From the NCBI RefSeq assembly GCF_900119695.1, contig NZ_LT632546.1:62001-126000 (forward strand): DNA of 64,000 nt. The letters are read 5' to 3'. Both the position numbers and the translations under genes were made by a program. Below the pieces are notes generated by a model. The model was not told the origin of the DNA, ran no database searches, and saw only the letters and a program-made list of their open reading frames with translations. Every line of letters starts with the position of its first letter. Position 1 is the stretch's first letter. Of the stretch, positions 16,391-25,065 are shown piece after piece. This stretch comes from Actinomyces urinae. Lineage in GTDB: Bacteria > Actinomycetota > Actinomycetes > Actinomycetales > Actinomycetaceae.

Positions 16391-17452
16391 ATGGCAAAAA
16401 TAGTCGTATTTGGTTCGGGAATTATGGGGACGGCACTTGCGTTCCCTTCGGCAGAGAACGGCAACGAGGTGCACCTGGTTGGCACCTTCTTGGACCGCGA
16501 GATTATTGAATCGATCCAGACCACGGGTGTGCACCCCAACCTTGATTTGAAGGTCCCCGAGTCGGTTCAGGCCCACCAGCTTGAAGAGGCTACGGAGGTC
16601 ATCAAGGACGCGGACGTCGTGATGGGTGGTGTGAACTCGTTTGGCGTTGAGTGGGCGGGCGAGCAGTTGGCCGCCATGATGCAGCCCGGTCAGCACTTCC
16701 TGTGCGTAACTAAGGGTATGCGCGCGGATGAGGATGGCAACCTGAAGCTACTGCCCGATGTTTATCGCTCCTATTTCGATCCTAAGCTCGCCGACTCGAT
16801 CACGTGGAACGCCGTTGTTGGCCCCTCCATTGCAGGTGAGGTTGCGGTTCACCACGACACCGCGGTTGTGTTCACCGGCGAAGACAAGGAAGCTTTGGAG
16901 TACTTGGCTGGCCTTTACCGCACGGACTACTACCACGTATGGACGTCCACTGACTTCGTTGGCCACGAGACTGGCGCCGCGACGAAGAACATTTACGCTT
17001 TTGCTGCTGGCTTCGCAGACGGCCTGCTTCGCAGCCAGGGCAAGGAAAATGACCGTTACGTCATGTACAACATGGGGGCTGCTCTCTTTGCTCAGGGCCA
17101 GAAGGAGCTGCGCTCGTTCGTTAAGTTCATGGGCGGCAAGCCGGAAACGGCTGACGGTCTAGGCGGCGTTGGCGACATGTTCGTGACCTCCATGGGTGGC
17201 CGCAACGTGAAGGCGGGCGGCTACGTTGGTGAGGGCATCCCGTTCTCTCGCGTGCGCGACGAGCTGATGAAGGGTGTCACGCTCGAGGGCGTTGCCGCGA
17301 TCAACGTTGTTGGCGCGGCTTTGCGCAAGCTGACCGAGCGCGGCGTGGTTCGCGAGGAGGAATACCCGCTGTGCCGCTTCCTCTACTCCGTGGTTGCCGA
17401 GGACGCTCCCCTAGATATTCCGTGGGATAAGTTCTTCGCAGACCTCGTCTAG
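16391..17452 (+). CDS. NAD(P)-dependent glycerol-3-phosphate dehydrogenase-like protein
   Basis: A 353-residue two-domain dehydrogenase of the GpsA fold. The N-terminal dinucleotide fold has VFGSGIMGTALAF (about 5-17). VGPSIAGEVA is the equivalent of the family's SGPSFAxE block, and the catalytic-lysine region is ETGAATKNIYAFAAG (about 193-207), followed by GLGGVGDMFVT. Start set at the ATG with AGGAG five bases upstream; a GTG one codon earlier is less well placed. Several positions differ from housekeeping GpsA, and the gene sits in an operon with an FGGY kinase. It may therefore oxidise the phosphorylated product of that kinase (glycerol phosphate or a longer polyol phosphate) instead of making phospholipid precursor. 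That role is inference. Confidence 0.87.
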   Translation: MAKIVVFGSGIMGTALAFPSAENGNEVHLVGTFLDREIIESIQTTGVHPNLDLKVPESVQAHQLEEATEVIKDADVVMGGVNSFGVEWAGEQLAAMMQPGQHFLCVTKGMRADEDGNLKLLPDVYRSYFDPKLADSITWNAVVGPSIAGEVAVHHDTAVVFTGEDKEALEYLAGLYRTDYYHVWTSTDFVGHETGAATKNIYAFAAGFADGLLRSQGKENDRYVMYNMGAALFAQGQKELRSFVKFMGGKPETADGLGGVGDMFVTSMGGRNVKAGGYVGEGIPFSRVRDELMKGVTLEGVAAINVVGAALRKLTERGVVREEEYPLCRFLYSVVAEDAPLDIPWDKFFADLV

Positions 17453-17521
17453 CCCGCTAGCGCCCATGCCCGAGATTAACGTGATGTGTGTTCGAGGCCG
17501 AGGCTAGGCAAGCTCATACAG

Positions 17522-17553
17522 TTGTTGCCGGCACCTTTTGGTGCCGGCAACAA
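17522..17553. terminator. Terminator hairpin between the dehydrogenase and flavin reductase genes
   Basis: A perfect 14-bp stem (17522-17535 with 17540-17553) around the loop TTTT, between two convergent genes. Short T/A-rich flanks on both sides suggest it works in both directions. Confidence 0.78.
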
Positions 17554-17616
17554 ACTTTACCTGGACTGTTTGCTCGCTTCGTCCTCGGACACGAAATGGA
17601 TGGGCCGTATCAGGTT

Positions 17617-18180
17617 TTAGCGTAGCGAGGCGAGTGCGCGTTCCATCTTGGCCAGCTCATCCAGAGCGGGCGCCACAGATCCGGCGATAATCTCATTTGG
17701 CGCAAACTTGCCGTCCACAATATGTGCGCCAATCATCGGGATCATAACCTGCTCGGTGATTGGTACCATTTTCAGCGCCGAAAGCACTGGCTTCAACTGC
17801 TGCACAGCACGGAGGCCAGCGGAGATACCGCCGTATGAAACAAAGCTGACCGGCTTGTACGCCCACTCTTTAAATAGATAGTCAATCGCGTTCTTAAGCG
17901 GCGCCGGGTAGCCGTGATCATACTCGGGCACAACAAAAACGAATGCATCCGAGCGTTCCACAATATTTGCCCAACGCTTAGTGTGTTCGTGCTGGTAGGC
18001 CTGCATTATGGGATGATTCGGCTCGTCCATAAGCGGCAGGTTCAGCTCCGCCAGGTCGGTAACCTCAACCTCAAATGCGCCGTGTTTACGCGCCTCCTCC
18101 GCAAACCATTCGGCCACGATTGGGCTCACTCGACTGGGGCGAACACTTGAAACAACAACCTGCAATACCGGCTTAGACAT
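17617..18180 (-). CDS. NADPH-dependent FMN reductase family protein
   Basis: A 187-residue flavodoxin-fold oxidoreductase. The phosphate-binding start VVVSSVRPSRVSPIVAEW (about 8-25), the VPEYDHGYPAPLKNAIDYL block (about 78-96) and VSYGGISAGLRAVQQL (about 106-121) are the three conserved regions of the family. Such proteins use NAD(P)H to reduce FMN, quinones or azo compounds in the cytoplasm. The start was moved from an earlier in-frame codon at 18216 to the ATG at 18180 because AGAGGAAC lies just upstream of it and the family begins there. It stands alone, facing the dehydrogenase operon across a hairpin. The physiological substrate is not predictable. Confidence 0.9.
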   Translation of the reverse strand: MSKPVLQVVVSSVRPSRVSPIVAEWFAEEARKHGAFEVEVTDLAELNLPLMDEPNHPIMQAYQHEHTKRWANIVERSDAFVFVVPEYDHGYPAPLKNAIDYLFKEWAYKPVSFVSYGGISAGLRAVQQLKPVLSALKMVPITEQVMIPMIGAHIVDGKFAPNEIIAGSVAPALDELAKMERALASLR

Positions 18181-18389
18181 TCCTGTTCCTCTCAAAACGA
18201 ATGCGGTTCTGTTCAAATTTAAACTAACTCGCTCGAAGTGGCATCACGAGTCCAGGCGACAGTAGCACTCCCAACACAACCATGCTCATTTCACATCTCA
18301 CGACCGGGGTGTGAAAGTTAATGCACGTTCCAGCTTTCTCGACCCAAATATCTCTCTTTAAGGCATAGCTTTTCGGTAGAGTCTTGGCT

Positions 18390-19600
18390 ATGACGAGTTC
18401 CGGATCACAAATCGAATTCCTCTCTGATGGCGAAGGCCTCATTATCTTCAGTCAGGATGAGGATTTAGAAGAGTTCGATAACCGTGATGGGTTTTCCGTT
18501 TCAAAGGTTTCTCCCCAAGTCCTATTTCGCGCTCAGAATGTTTTCTCCACATTCAGCGAATTTCAAGTGCGCTCAAGCCGCTACGTGAAACTCAGCCCGG
18601 AGTCAGCGAAGCTTATGAGGCAACGCGTCACCAAAGGGCCCGTGAGAGGAGCGTTTCGGCGCGGTGATTTCAATCTTGCCGGAAACCCGGGTCAGTTTTT
18701 CGACAAATTGAGATACGAAGTACTGGCACCTTGGCCCCGGCATTCGTGACTGCGGGAGCTAGCCTAATCGCGCAAGCAACTATCGAAGCAAAGCTCGACA
18801 CGCTTCTGCGACAGAGCAAAGTGGAGTCTTTGGGAGAACTCGAAGGCATCTCGAATGCTCTCAAAGAAGTTGAAGATTACTACCGAACAAATAACAGTGT
18901 TTCAGTAACCAAATGGTTAACGATCAGCCACCTAGGCGCCTCCCTCCACACCATGGAAACTACCGCGCTTGAGCAGATATCGAGTTTGGTGGAACAACTG
19001 GCGGCAGGCCAAGGTAACTCGAAGAAAACAGCCGAATCTTTCCAGAGCCTAGATGAGAACCTTTCATTCTGGCTCGGTAATCTTGGCTGGAGTATTTGGC
19101 TACATGACCGGTTTTATGTCTTGGAGATCGCACACGCACAAGAATTCGAACCCGACCACTTCGACGGCTACCACGCTTCAATCCAAAGAACCCGTCAGGA
19201 AAGAATCGAATCTGTAGCCTGTCGGTTACTGAGAATGAACGATTCTATTCGTGCCACTGCGAACTTGGGGAACAGTGTTTGGGCCACGCATTACCAACGA
19301 ACTAGAAAGATAATCGAAGCAGCTAACAGGGCAGAAAGCTCAATTCAGCGTTTTGCCCTTCACGTTAATCTCAGCTTTGAAGAAAAAAGCGAACTTCAAA
19401 TACGGGGGTGGAAAGAGTCTGTATCGGGTTTTGTAGGCGACTCTGTACAAGCAGTCAACCAAAGCCGCCAGAGAGGTGTGGAGCAGATACAAAAGACTGG
19501 TGAACGGTTGCGCACGTACCGCGAGGATAGGACTCTGGCGAAGGCGGACAAGATTAGGGCTCGGCGAAATGCGAATAATAACCCGCCAGATTCCCCTTGA
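18390..19600 (+). pseudogene. Frameshifted gene of unknown function (two open frames)
   Basis: Two overlapping frames look like one protein of about 400 residues. The first (ATG 18390, stop 18749) ends with VLAPWPRHS. The second is open through 18731-19600 and, from the overlap on, reads PAFVTAGASLIAQATIEAKL, a hydrophobic stretch that joins naturally to LRYEVLAP of the first. A one-base loss near the GGCCCC run at 18733-18738, or a -1 slip there, would fuse them. The N-terminal part holds GAFRRGDFNLAGNPGQFF. The C-terminal part is largely helical, with a predicted coiled-coil tail rich in Arg, Glu and Gln. The fused plan recalls a family of uncharacterised actinobacterial proteins, but I cannot name it. 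It could be a pseudogene, a sequencing error or programmed frameshifting. Confidence 0.6.
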
Positions 19601-19646
19601 TTTGCACCGTTGCCGGTGCTTACTGTCTACTGGCCGCTTTTCTTGG

Positions 19647-20225
19647 TTACACGAGTTTTCGGGCGCGTACCAGTTCGTCATAGGGGTGCTTTGAGTTTGC
19701 GCCTCGTTCAATGACTTCGTATTTCTCGACCGTCCACTTTGGCGACAGATTTTCGAGGACTTCGCGCGCGCTCATAACCTTCGAAAAGTCCGGGCCGTGT
19801 CCGCGTGGCTTATCCGGGTCAGGCATGTGGTGCACAAACAGGAGGGTTCCGCCTGGTTTCACGAGCGCACAAACATGATCGAAGAAGTCGGAGCTCTTCT
19901 GAATCACGGGGTAGAAGGCACTGACTAGGTCATATTCCCCACTAACTTCGCGAGCGTCAGCGACAATCCAGCGCACATTCACTGAGGCCTTGTGAGCCGC
20001 AGTCTCGGCTCGGTCTATAGCAATCTGTGAAATGTCTACGGCACTCACCTGCCAGCCTTGCTGGGCCAGCCAGATCGCGTCTGCCCCCTCGCCCGCCCCA
20101 ACATCGAGGACGGTACCTGGCTTCATGTCTTCAATTTCTCTGCGTAGGAGAGCGTTGACTTTACCGCTCCACAGGCGCTCTTCCGAGGCGTAACGTGCAT
20201 TCCATTCCTGCGCTTCAGTACTCAC
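19647..20225 (-). CDS. Class I SAM-dependent methyltransferase
   Basis: A 192-residue Rossmann-fold methyltransferase. Motif I is LDVGAGEGADAIWLAQQGW (about 40-58), followed by VSAVDIS with the acidic residue that binds the SAM ribose and WIVADAREV for the adenine side. The post-motif LLFVHHMPDP suggests a small-molecule methylase of the TehB/UbiE-like group. It starts with GTG and has no strong ribosome site. Convergent with the frameshifted gene. Substrate unknown. Confidence 0.85.
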   Translation of the reverse strand: MSTEAQEWNARYASEERLWSGKVNALLRREIEDMKPGTVLDVGAGEGADAIWLAQQGWQVSAVDISQIAIDRAETAAHKASVNVRWIVADAREVSGEYDLVSAFYPVIQKSSDFFDHVCALVKPGGTLLFVHHMPDPDKPRGHGPDFSKVMSAREVLENLSPKWTVEKYEVIERGANSKHPYDELVRARKLV

Positions 20226-20471
20226 GCGAATAAGGTTATCGAAATCCGCACCCTATAGCGCTAGCCAGCACCCTAAATAAAATTCAACGCGAAATAACGT
20301 TAGATATAGATGCTGATGAAAATGCCGTAATAACCCAAGTTATCAAGGGATGCGAAAACAAAACTCCACTTATATTCACCGACACCGAAGGCAAGGTGCA
20401 ATTATTCCAGTCGAAAGTGTCGGATACGTGCAGTGCAATTCAGGGAACACTAGACGCGTCGGATTTGGATT
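20226..20471. other. 246-base gap holding a start-less open frame
   Basis: On the plus strand a frame is open from 20234 to a TAG near 20520 without any ATG, GTG or TTG near its beginning. The reading includes DIDADENAVITQVIKG and looks protein-like rather than random, so it may be the decayed end of a lost gene at the left edge of the AT-rich island. No terminator was found after the ATPase gene that ends at 20472. Confidence 0.3.
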
Positions 20472-21158
20472 CTATTTCAGCACGCCTTTGGTTATCGTGT
20501 ATATCTGATCGGCAAAGCTAGATGTGTCCGAATCGTGTGTAACCACTATCACCGCGGCACCGTCATCAGTAGCTGATCGCAACAAATTCATTACCAATCC
20601 GGTAGACTCCTCATCTAGATCTCCCGTGGGCTCGTCTGCTATGACCACCTCAGGTATGTTTATCAATGTGCGCGCAATTATTACACGGCGCGTCTCACCC
20701 CCAGATAGTTCCCGCGGGTAAACCTCGCTTAGGCCCTCAATTTGCAAAGCTTTCATTAGTGATTCAGCCCGCGCATTGACGTCGTAAGGTTTTTCTATAC
20801 CCCGTTCTTTAGCGATCAACGCCGGTAACAAAATATTTTCACGAACGTTAAGACTAGCGATAAGAGTTTCCTGTTGCGTAGCATATCCAATTCTGCTGCC
20901 ACGCAAAGTCGAAAGCTCAGAATCATCCAAGTCGCCTAAAAGCTGGCCGCATATGCGAACCTGCCCTCTAGTTGGTTGCAACAATCCAGCAAGCATATTA
21001 AGCAAGGTGCTCTTCCCGTTGCCGGATCTGCCCTGAATCATTACCATCTGCCCGCTACTAACCTGTAAATTTGCCTCTTCCACAGCGTTAAAATAGCTTC
21101 CACGCCGGTAAAACTCGCGGGTTAATCCACTGGCTTGCACAACGACAGAATTCGCCAT
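20472..21158 (-). CDS. ABC transporter ATP-binding protein (MacB/LolD type), second iron operon
   Basis: A 228-residue ATPase with Walker A GRSGNGKST (about 43-51), Q-loop at GYATQQE, signature LSGGETRR, Walker B VVIADEPTGDLD and the H-loop VVTHDSD. The ADEPTG and short chain place it in the family that drives FtsX-like permeases, which usually extrude or pull substrates from the membrane's outer face rather than import solutes. It is the last gene of the operon DUF4418-permease-ATPase, lying 11 bases after the permease stop, and should be iron-repressed through the box upstream of DUF4418. Confidence 0.93.
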   Translation of the reverse strand: MANSVVVQASGLTREFYRRGSYFNAVEEANLQVSSGQMVMIQGRSGNGKSTLLNMLAGLLQPTRGQVRICGQLLGDLDDSELSTLRGSRIGYATQQETLIASLNVRENILLPALIAKERGIEKPYDVNARAESLMKALQIEGLSEVYPRELSGGETRRVIIARTLINIPEVVIADEPTGDLDEESTGLVMNLLRSATDDGAAVIVVTHDSDTSSFADQIYTITKGVLK

Positions 21159-21169
21159 TTTCCCTCCCT

Positions 21170-22390
21170 TTACCTTGCCGCACGCAAAGTCAAATAAGTC
21201 TCATTTTTCAAGGTTTTACCAGCAGCTATTATCGCTGCGAGTATAGAAATGAGGAGGGCTCCGATTACACAGCAAGCAACTATTACAGACGCTGTTGCAA
21301 AACTTATATCAACATAGGGAAGCTCCAACTTGGCACGTATAAGATTGGCAAAGGGATACATTATTACCTCCCCTAATACGCCACCAATCAATCCACCACC
21401 CAAGCCGATGAAAAAGCACTCTTTCCCTAGCATAAACATGAGGTTCTTACGAGTCGCTCCCATTATTCGTAATGATGCCAATTCCTTTTTACGTTCACCT
21501 ACGGATGTGGCCACAACTGCTACCAAAACTATCAGGCCAACCAACCAAAACATTGCAACTATCAACCAAATGTAACCGATTATAGTTATTGCATTAGCCT
21601 TTACCTGCGATGCCATTCCCGCAGAGGAAACTACACCCACATGTTGCATTTTATTGGCCAAAGCATCCCCTACGGCTTCTGCCGGATAGTTCGGATCAAC
21701 TTTTACCAAGATAGACGAAATTGCTCTACCGTTTGGAGGGTTGTGAATATACTCCACTTGCGAAGAATATTTAAACATTTTCTCCACTGTGTTTTGATTT
21801 ACGAACACAACGGTGTCATACGAAGTTCCTGTGCGCGCTAACTTAGCAGCAACATGCCAAAACTCATTAAAAAGACGCACCTGCCCATTTGGGTCAGCAA
21901 ACACGTCAGCGCCTACTATAACTTCGTCATCTTTAAGCTCACCAGCATACTCAGTGGCTATCCACGGTTGCACTACAAAGTCGGTTTTTGGGTTGAATCC
22001 AATGATCTGTACATCCACCGCGCAACAGCCAGCATCAAGTGAGGTCAAGTAGGTTTCAGGGGTTGCAGCTTTAACTCCCTCTACCTTACGTACCTCTTCC
22101 AATATAGAGTCATCGTTAAAATAAAATTTTTCTTTGGATTTACCAAGTAGAAAGCTTTCGGCTGCCTGCTGGTGTTCGTTTGGAAACACAATCAGATCAG
22201 CCCCCATGCGTTCCTCCATAGCAGAAAACCCTCGGCTAAGAGCTAATGACATGAAGGTACCGGAGAAAAAAATAACACTTAAAACAATTACTGTGATTGA
22301 AAGACCTAACGTGCGTCCCGAGTAATATTTAAGATTTTCCTGTGGAAGCTTTCGTAGCCCGACACCTACCGACGAACTTTTTCCTGCCAT
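21170..22390 (-). CDS. FtsX/MacB-like ABC permease, second iron operon
   Basis: A 406-residue permease with one N-terminal span (about 30-50), a large extracytoplasmic domain (about 55-265) and three C-terminal spans (about 270-295, 325-350, 370-395), the FtsX/MacB layout. The loop before the second span pair, GERKKELASLRIMGATRKNL, is the coupling block of the family. The outer domain holds a Cys-Cys pair (LDAGCCAVDVQ, about 132-142) also seen in related iron-cluster permeases. AT-rich like its neighbours. It lies between DUF4418 (44 bases upstream) and the ATPase. What it moves is unknown; context points to iron handling. Confidence 0.9.
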   Translation of the reverse strand: MAGKSSSVGVGLRKLPQENLKYYSGRTLGLSITVIVLSVIFFSGTFMSLALSRGFSAMEERMGADLIVFPNEHQQAAESFLLGKSKEKFYFNDDSILEEVRKVEGVKAATPETYLTSLDAGCCAVDVQIIGFNPKTDFVVQPWIATEYAGELKDDEVIVGADVFADPNGQVRLFNEFWHVAAKLARTGTSYDTVVFVNQNTVEKMFKYSSQVEYIHNPPNGRAISSILVKVDPNYPAEAVGDALANKMQHVGVVSSAGMASQVKANAITIIGYIWLIVAMFWLVGLIVLVAVVATSVGERKKELASLRIMGATRKNLMFMLGKECFFIGLGGGLIGGVLGEVIMYPFANLIRAKLELPYVDISFATASVIVACCVIGALLISILAAIIAAGKTLKNETYLTLRAAR

Positions 22391-22434
22391 GGAACAACCC
22401 TTCTTGAGTGCCTATTTACAGTGTTTACGCACTT

Positions 22435-22842
22435 TTATTTCGCGATCTTTTCACTACGGCAGTCAAACCATATAGCCACAAGCGCACACAGCAACGCCAA
22501 AACGCTCACTATTACGAGAGTTGGCAACATTACCTGCCTGCAATGCATGGTTGGCATATCACATACGCCTATGAGCAACGTAACCACTAATATTTCCAAT
22601 ACCGCAGTGGCTGCTACTGAGATATTTAGGCCAATGCGTGTTGGAGCCTTTACTAAGAAGTTAATAAGACCCAGTACGGCTATCATGGCGCCAATACCGA
22701 GCGAGGCTTTAGCGCTCCAGTGACAAGCCATCATCGGATGGTCACCATGAATTGGACAAGGCTGAGCGATTGTCATAGGCGCTATCGCTATCATCGTTCC
22801 AAAAAGAACTGCTGGGATTCCAGCGATATATTTGTTTTTCAT
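22435..22842 (-). CDS. DUF4418 family membrane protein
   Basis: A 135-residue protein with four hydrophobic spans (about 8-25, 48-68, 73-95 and 104-126). The conserved outer segments PCPIHGDHPMMACHWSAKA (about 28-46) and GVCDMPTMHCRQVM (about 92-105) carry Cys, His and Met residues suited to binding a soft metal or forming disulfides; the CHW motif is characteristic of DUF4418. The first gene of a three-gene operon with a MacB-like permease and ATPase, directly behind an iron box. The function of the family is not established; a metal-sensing or metal-passing role is inferred from residues and regulation. Confidence 0.85.
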   Translation of the reverse strand: MKNKYIAGIPAVLFGTMIAIAPMTIAQPCPIHGDHPMMACHWSAKASLGIGAMIAVLGLINFLVKAPTRIGLNISVAATAVLEILVVTLLIGVCDMPTMHCRQVMLPTLVIVSVLALLCALVAIWFDCRSEKIAK

Positions 22843-22921
22843 GTGTCTCTTACTTCTACTTCAGTGTCGATTAGAAACGCATTGTGCGAGTCTAAGGCTT
22901 CACCCGTCGCGAGCCAAGGCT

Positions 22922-22950
22922 ATAATAACCTGTTAGGTAAGCCTTACCAA
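22922..22950 (-). promoter_or_regulatory. Iron-regulated promoter with DtxR/IdeR box upstream of DUF4418
   Basis: On the minus strand a -35 TTGGTA (22950-22945) and a -10 TATTAT (22927-22922) are exactly 17 bases apart. The spacer and -35 overlap the palindrome TTAGGTAAGCCTTACCAA (22933-22950, plus strand), which closely matches the DtxR/IdeR consensus TTAGGTTAGCCTAACCTAA. Binding of the iron-loaded repressor would block RNA polymerase. The DUF4418 start lies 80 bases downstream of the -10. Confidence 0.85.
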
Positions 22951-23256
22951 TGTCTTTACGGTGTTTGGTGCGAATCTAAATGCTCATAAAAATAGCTTTC
23001 CCCTGCAAATAAACACATCACACACCAGCTCGCCCCCAGCAAGCTACGCTTTTCACTTCACACACGATACTGTAAAGACCACTTAACCATTTGAGGATTA
23101 AAATCCCATGCTGGTTAATTACCTCGCGCTTTGCTCACCAGCACTGCTCGTATTGTAGGATGATTTTAGGGATGCCTGGTCGTCAAGTTTATGCAAAAGG
23201 GTTTTCACGATCGGCTTGCGGGTGCTTTTTATCTGACGCACCCTGGAGTGTCCTAG

Positions 23257-23430
23257 GTTTTTAGGTCCAGGTGACTTGAGTGTGGTCCATTGATACCCCG
23301 CCACTAGGTGGGGAGAATGGAGCAATGGTGAAAAAGTTCAGTAAACACGCGCCCGAACAAATTGTTCGCAAGCTCGACAAAGCGCGAGAGTTGAGGGAAT
23401 CAGGATCGACGACAGCTCAGACTTCAATCT
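23257..23430 (+). mobile_element. Left-end remnant of an IS3-family element
   Basis: The open frame from ATG 23325 begins MVKKFSKHAPEQIVRKLDKA, the typical N-terminus of IS3-family OrfA transposases, with the start of their helix-turn-helix region. After about 33 codons the match stops and the frame drifts to a TAA at 23517. The leader before it (from about 23257, including CCCCGCCACTAGGTGGGG at 23297-23314, a short inverted repeat) looks like the element's left end. No OrfB, right end or target duplication is visible. It sits between the two iron operons. The remaining bases between this remnant and the DUF4418 promoter (22951-23256) show nothing else callable. Confidence 0.7.
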
Positions 23431-23526
23431 TCTTGTGCGGTGCAAATTCGGAATATGCCAGCCTATCTAATACCGCTGTATTTAACAGTGTTTTAAATCA
23501 GCATTACACCCAAAACTAAAAGCTTT

Positions 23527-24546
23527 TTATTGAGTCCTAACTCGCTGTGCTTCCAGCCACTGCTGCACTCCCGGATGAGCAGTAATCTGCAAATTAGGAC
23601 TAGCTAGCACCCGACCATCTGCCGTGAAAAAAACCGTGTCTATGTGCTGTTGAGTCGCATCCAAATCCATAGCTCTTTCCAAACCCAACACTAAGAACGC
23701 GGTTGCCCAAGCCTCACACTCCATACCATCAGCCGCACAAACTAAAACGGCAACAAGGTCCGTAAATGCCGGTTTTCCAGTACTTGGATCTAAAACATGG
23801 CTAACGCGCTTACCCGAACCTATTCGCGTAGCTGTATCAGCACTAACAGAAAGCGCCGGATGAGTAAGCAACAAGTGCCCAAACTCTTCTAATCCCTCCC
23901 AAGGGCTTTGCAGGCCAACGCATACTGGGTCACCCGCAATCGAAATAGAGGAGGAACCAAATGACACCACCACGTTTTTCCCCCCCTTAGAAACTACCAA
24001 ATCACGCACCTGATCTGCCGCATACCCCTTGGCGATACCTCCAAAATCAATTATGGAATCACTAAGCTCAAATTCTCTATTCGCCCTTTCAGCCACCAAT
24101 TTTTTCCAAACATGCATTTGACGGCCCAAAAACGGGTAAAATGCGCCTTGAGTCAAATTCGCGAATTTTACGGATGCTTCCATGACTCGTGCCAGATCGG
24201 AAGAAAACCGATTTGCTTGCAATATATCTTCCAATCGGAAAAGTAATTCAGCTCCAGCATCATGATTTTCCAAACCAACTTCCGCGCTCTCTGCCAAGCT
24301 GTAAACGTTGGAAGAATGAAAGAGGGAGCTTCTGAATTTTTTCAAAATATCTTCCGAACCAGCATTTAAAATACGGCTAAGTGCGACCACCTGCGAAGTT
24401 TGCTTAAATATGCTAAGCCTATTTTCTAGTTCCCTAACTCGTTGACGAATAAGACGCTGAATTTCTTCAACATTCCCCGCCGGTTCCCAAGTGGCGCACA
24501 CCAACGTACCCATAGCGGGAAAGCTACATGAACCATGCCCGATCAC
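23527..24546 (-). CDS. apbE: ApbE family FAD:protein FMN transferase
   Basis: ApbE enzymes split FAD and attach FMN covalently to a Thr or Ser of target proteins. Visible are PAMGTLV near the N-terminus (about 10-16), the FAD/Mg block DFGGIAKGYAADQ (about 163-175), VVSFGSSSIS, and SHVLDPSTGKPA (about 245-256) followed by AADGMECEAWATAFLVLG. The 339-residue length is normal. Unlike many ApbE proteins it shows no signal peptide or lipobox, so it may act inside the cell. The start is GTG with no clear ribosome site, 15 bases after the FMN-binding lipoprotein gene, so the two form a modifier-substrate pair. It is the last gene of the FTR1 operon and ends near the IS remnant. Confidence 0.92.
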   Translation of the reverse strand: MIGHGSCSFPAMGTLVCATWEPAGNVEEIQRLIRQRVRELENRLSIFKQTSQVVALSRILNAGSEDILKKFRSSLFHSSNVYSLAESAEVGLENHDAGAELLFRLEDILQANRFSSDLARVMEASVKFANLTQGAFYPFLGRQMHVWKKLVAERANREFELSDSIIDFGGIAKGYAADQVRDLVVSKGGKNVVVSFGSSSISIAGDPVCVGLQSPWEGLEEFGHLLLTHPALSVSADTATRIGSGKRVSHVLDPSTGKPAFTDLVAVLVCAADGMECEAWATAFLVLGLERAMDLDATQQHIDTVFFTADGRVLASPNLQITAHPGVQQWLEAQRVRTQ

Positions 24547-24561
24547 TCAGATTACCGGGTC

Positions 24562-25005
24562 TTACTTTTCGGCGCCAGCGTTAAGCACGGCGTCTTCAAC
24601 CGCCTGCATGAATAATCTGTGTGAAAGAGATCCACCAGCGATGCGCTCAACCTGATTTTGATCCGACGTCTCCTGGAACTTTTGCACATAGCTATTTTCG
24701 TGCTTTATCGCGTCTTGCGCTCTTTGATAAAAAATCGGATCATGTGCTTTGCCATCGGTTCCCAAACCATAATCTTCATCATGGGGCGTACCATCAGCAT
24801 CCTTTACTAAAAAGTTTGCCTTAGTGACTTTTCCTCCACTAATTGTGAAATTCACTGTGCCGTAAGAACCATCAGCTTCTTTTTGTGAAACTCCTTCATA
24901 TTCCCCATCTGGCAAAGTGTTTGCAGCCGGCACATCGGCCGAGCATCCGCCAAGTACTGCAACTCCCACAATCGCTGCTATAGCTAACAATCGGGAACTT
25001 CCCAT
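24562..25005 (-). CDS. FMN-binding domain lipoprotein
   Basis: A 147-residue lipoprotein: signal with lipobox LGGC (Cys at about residue 21), then a single FMN-binding domain beginning LPDGEYEGVSQKEADGSYG and ending VERIAGGSLSHRLFMQAV. The last segment corresponds to the flavinylation site that reads SGAT in most relatives; here the acceptor would be the Ser of AGGS, an unusual but chemically allowed variant. ATG start at 25005 with GGAGGG four bases upstream; a TTG four codons earlier is rejected. The adjacent apbE supports covalent FMN. Outside the membrane it could pass electrons to ferric iron or to the DUF2318 protein; that role is inference. Confidence 0.88.
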   Translation of the reverse strand: MGSSRLLAIAAIVGVAVLGGCSADVPAANTLPDGEYEGVSQKEADGSYGTVNFTISGGKVTKANFLVKDADGTPHDEDYGLGTDGKAHDPIFYQRAQDAIKHENSYVQKFQETSDQNQVERIAGGSLSHRLFMQAVEDAVLNAGAEK

Positions 25006-25065
25006 AAGGCCCTCCAAGTTTTCTAACTTTTAAATATTTGGCATTTTGTGATTATTCGGTTCCTG

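Noticed and set aside
23220-23243. GGGTGC...GCACCC hairpin before the IS remnant
   Set aside because: Only six base pairs with a 12-base loop and no T-run; probably part of old element ends rather than a terminator.
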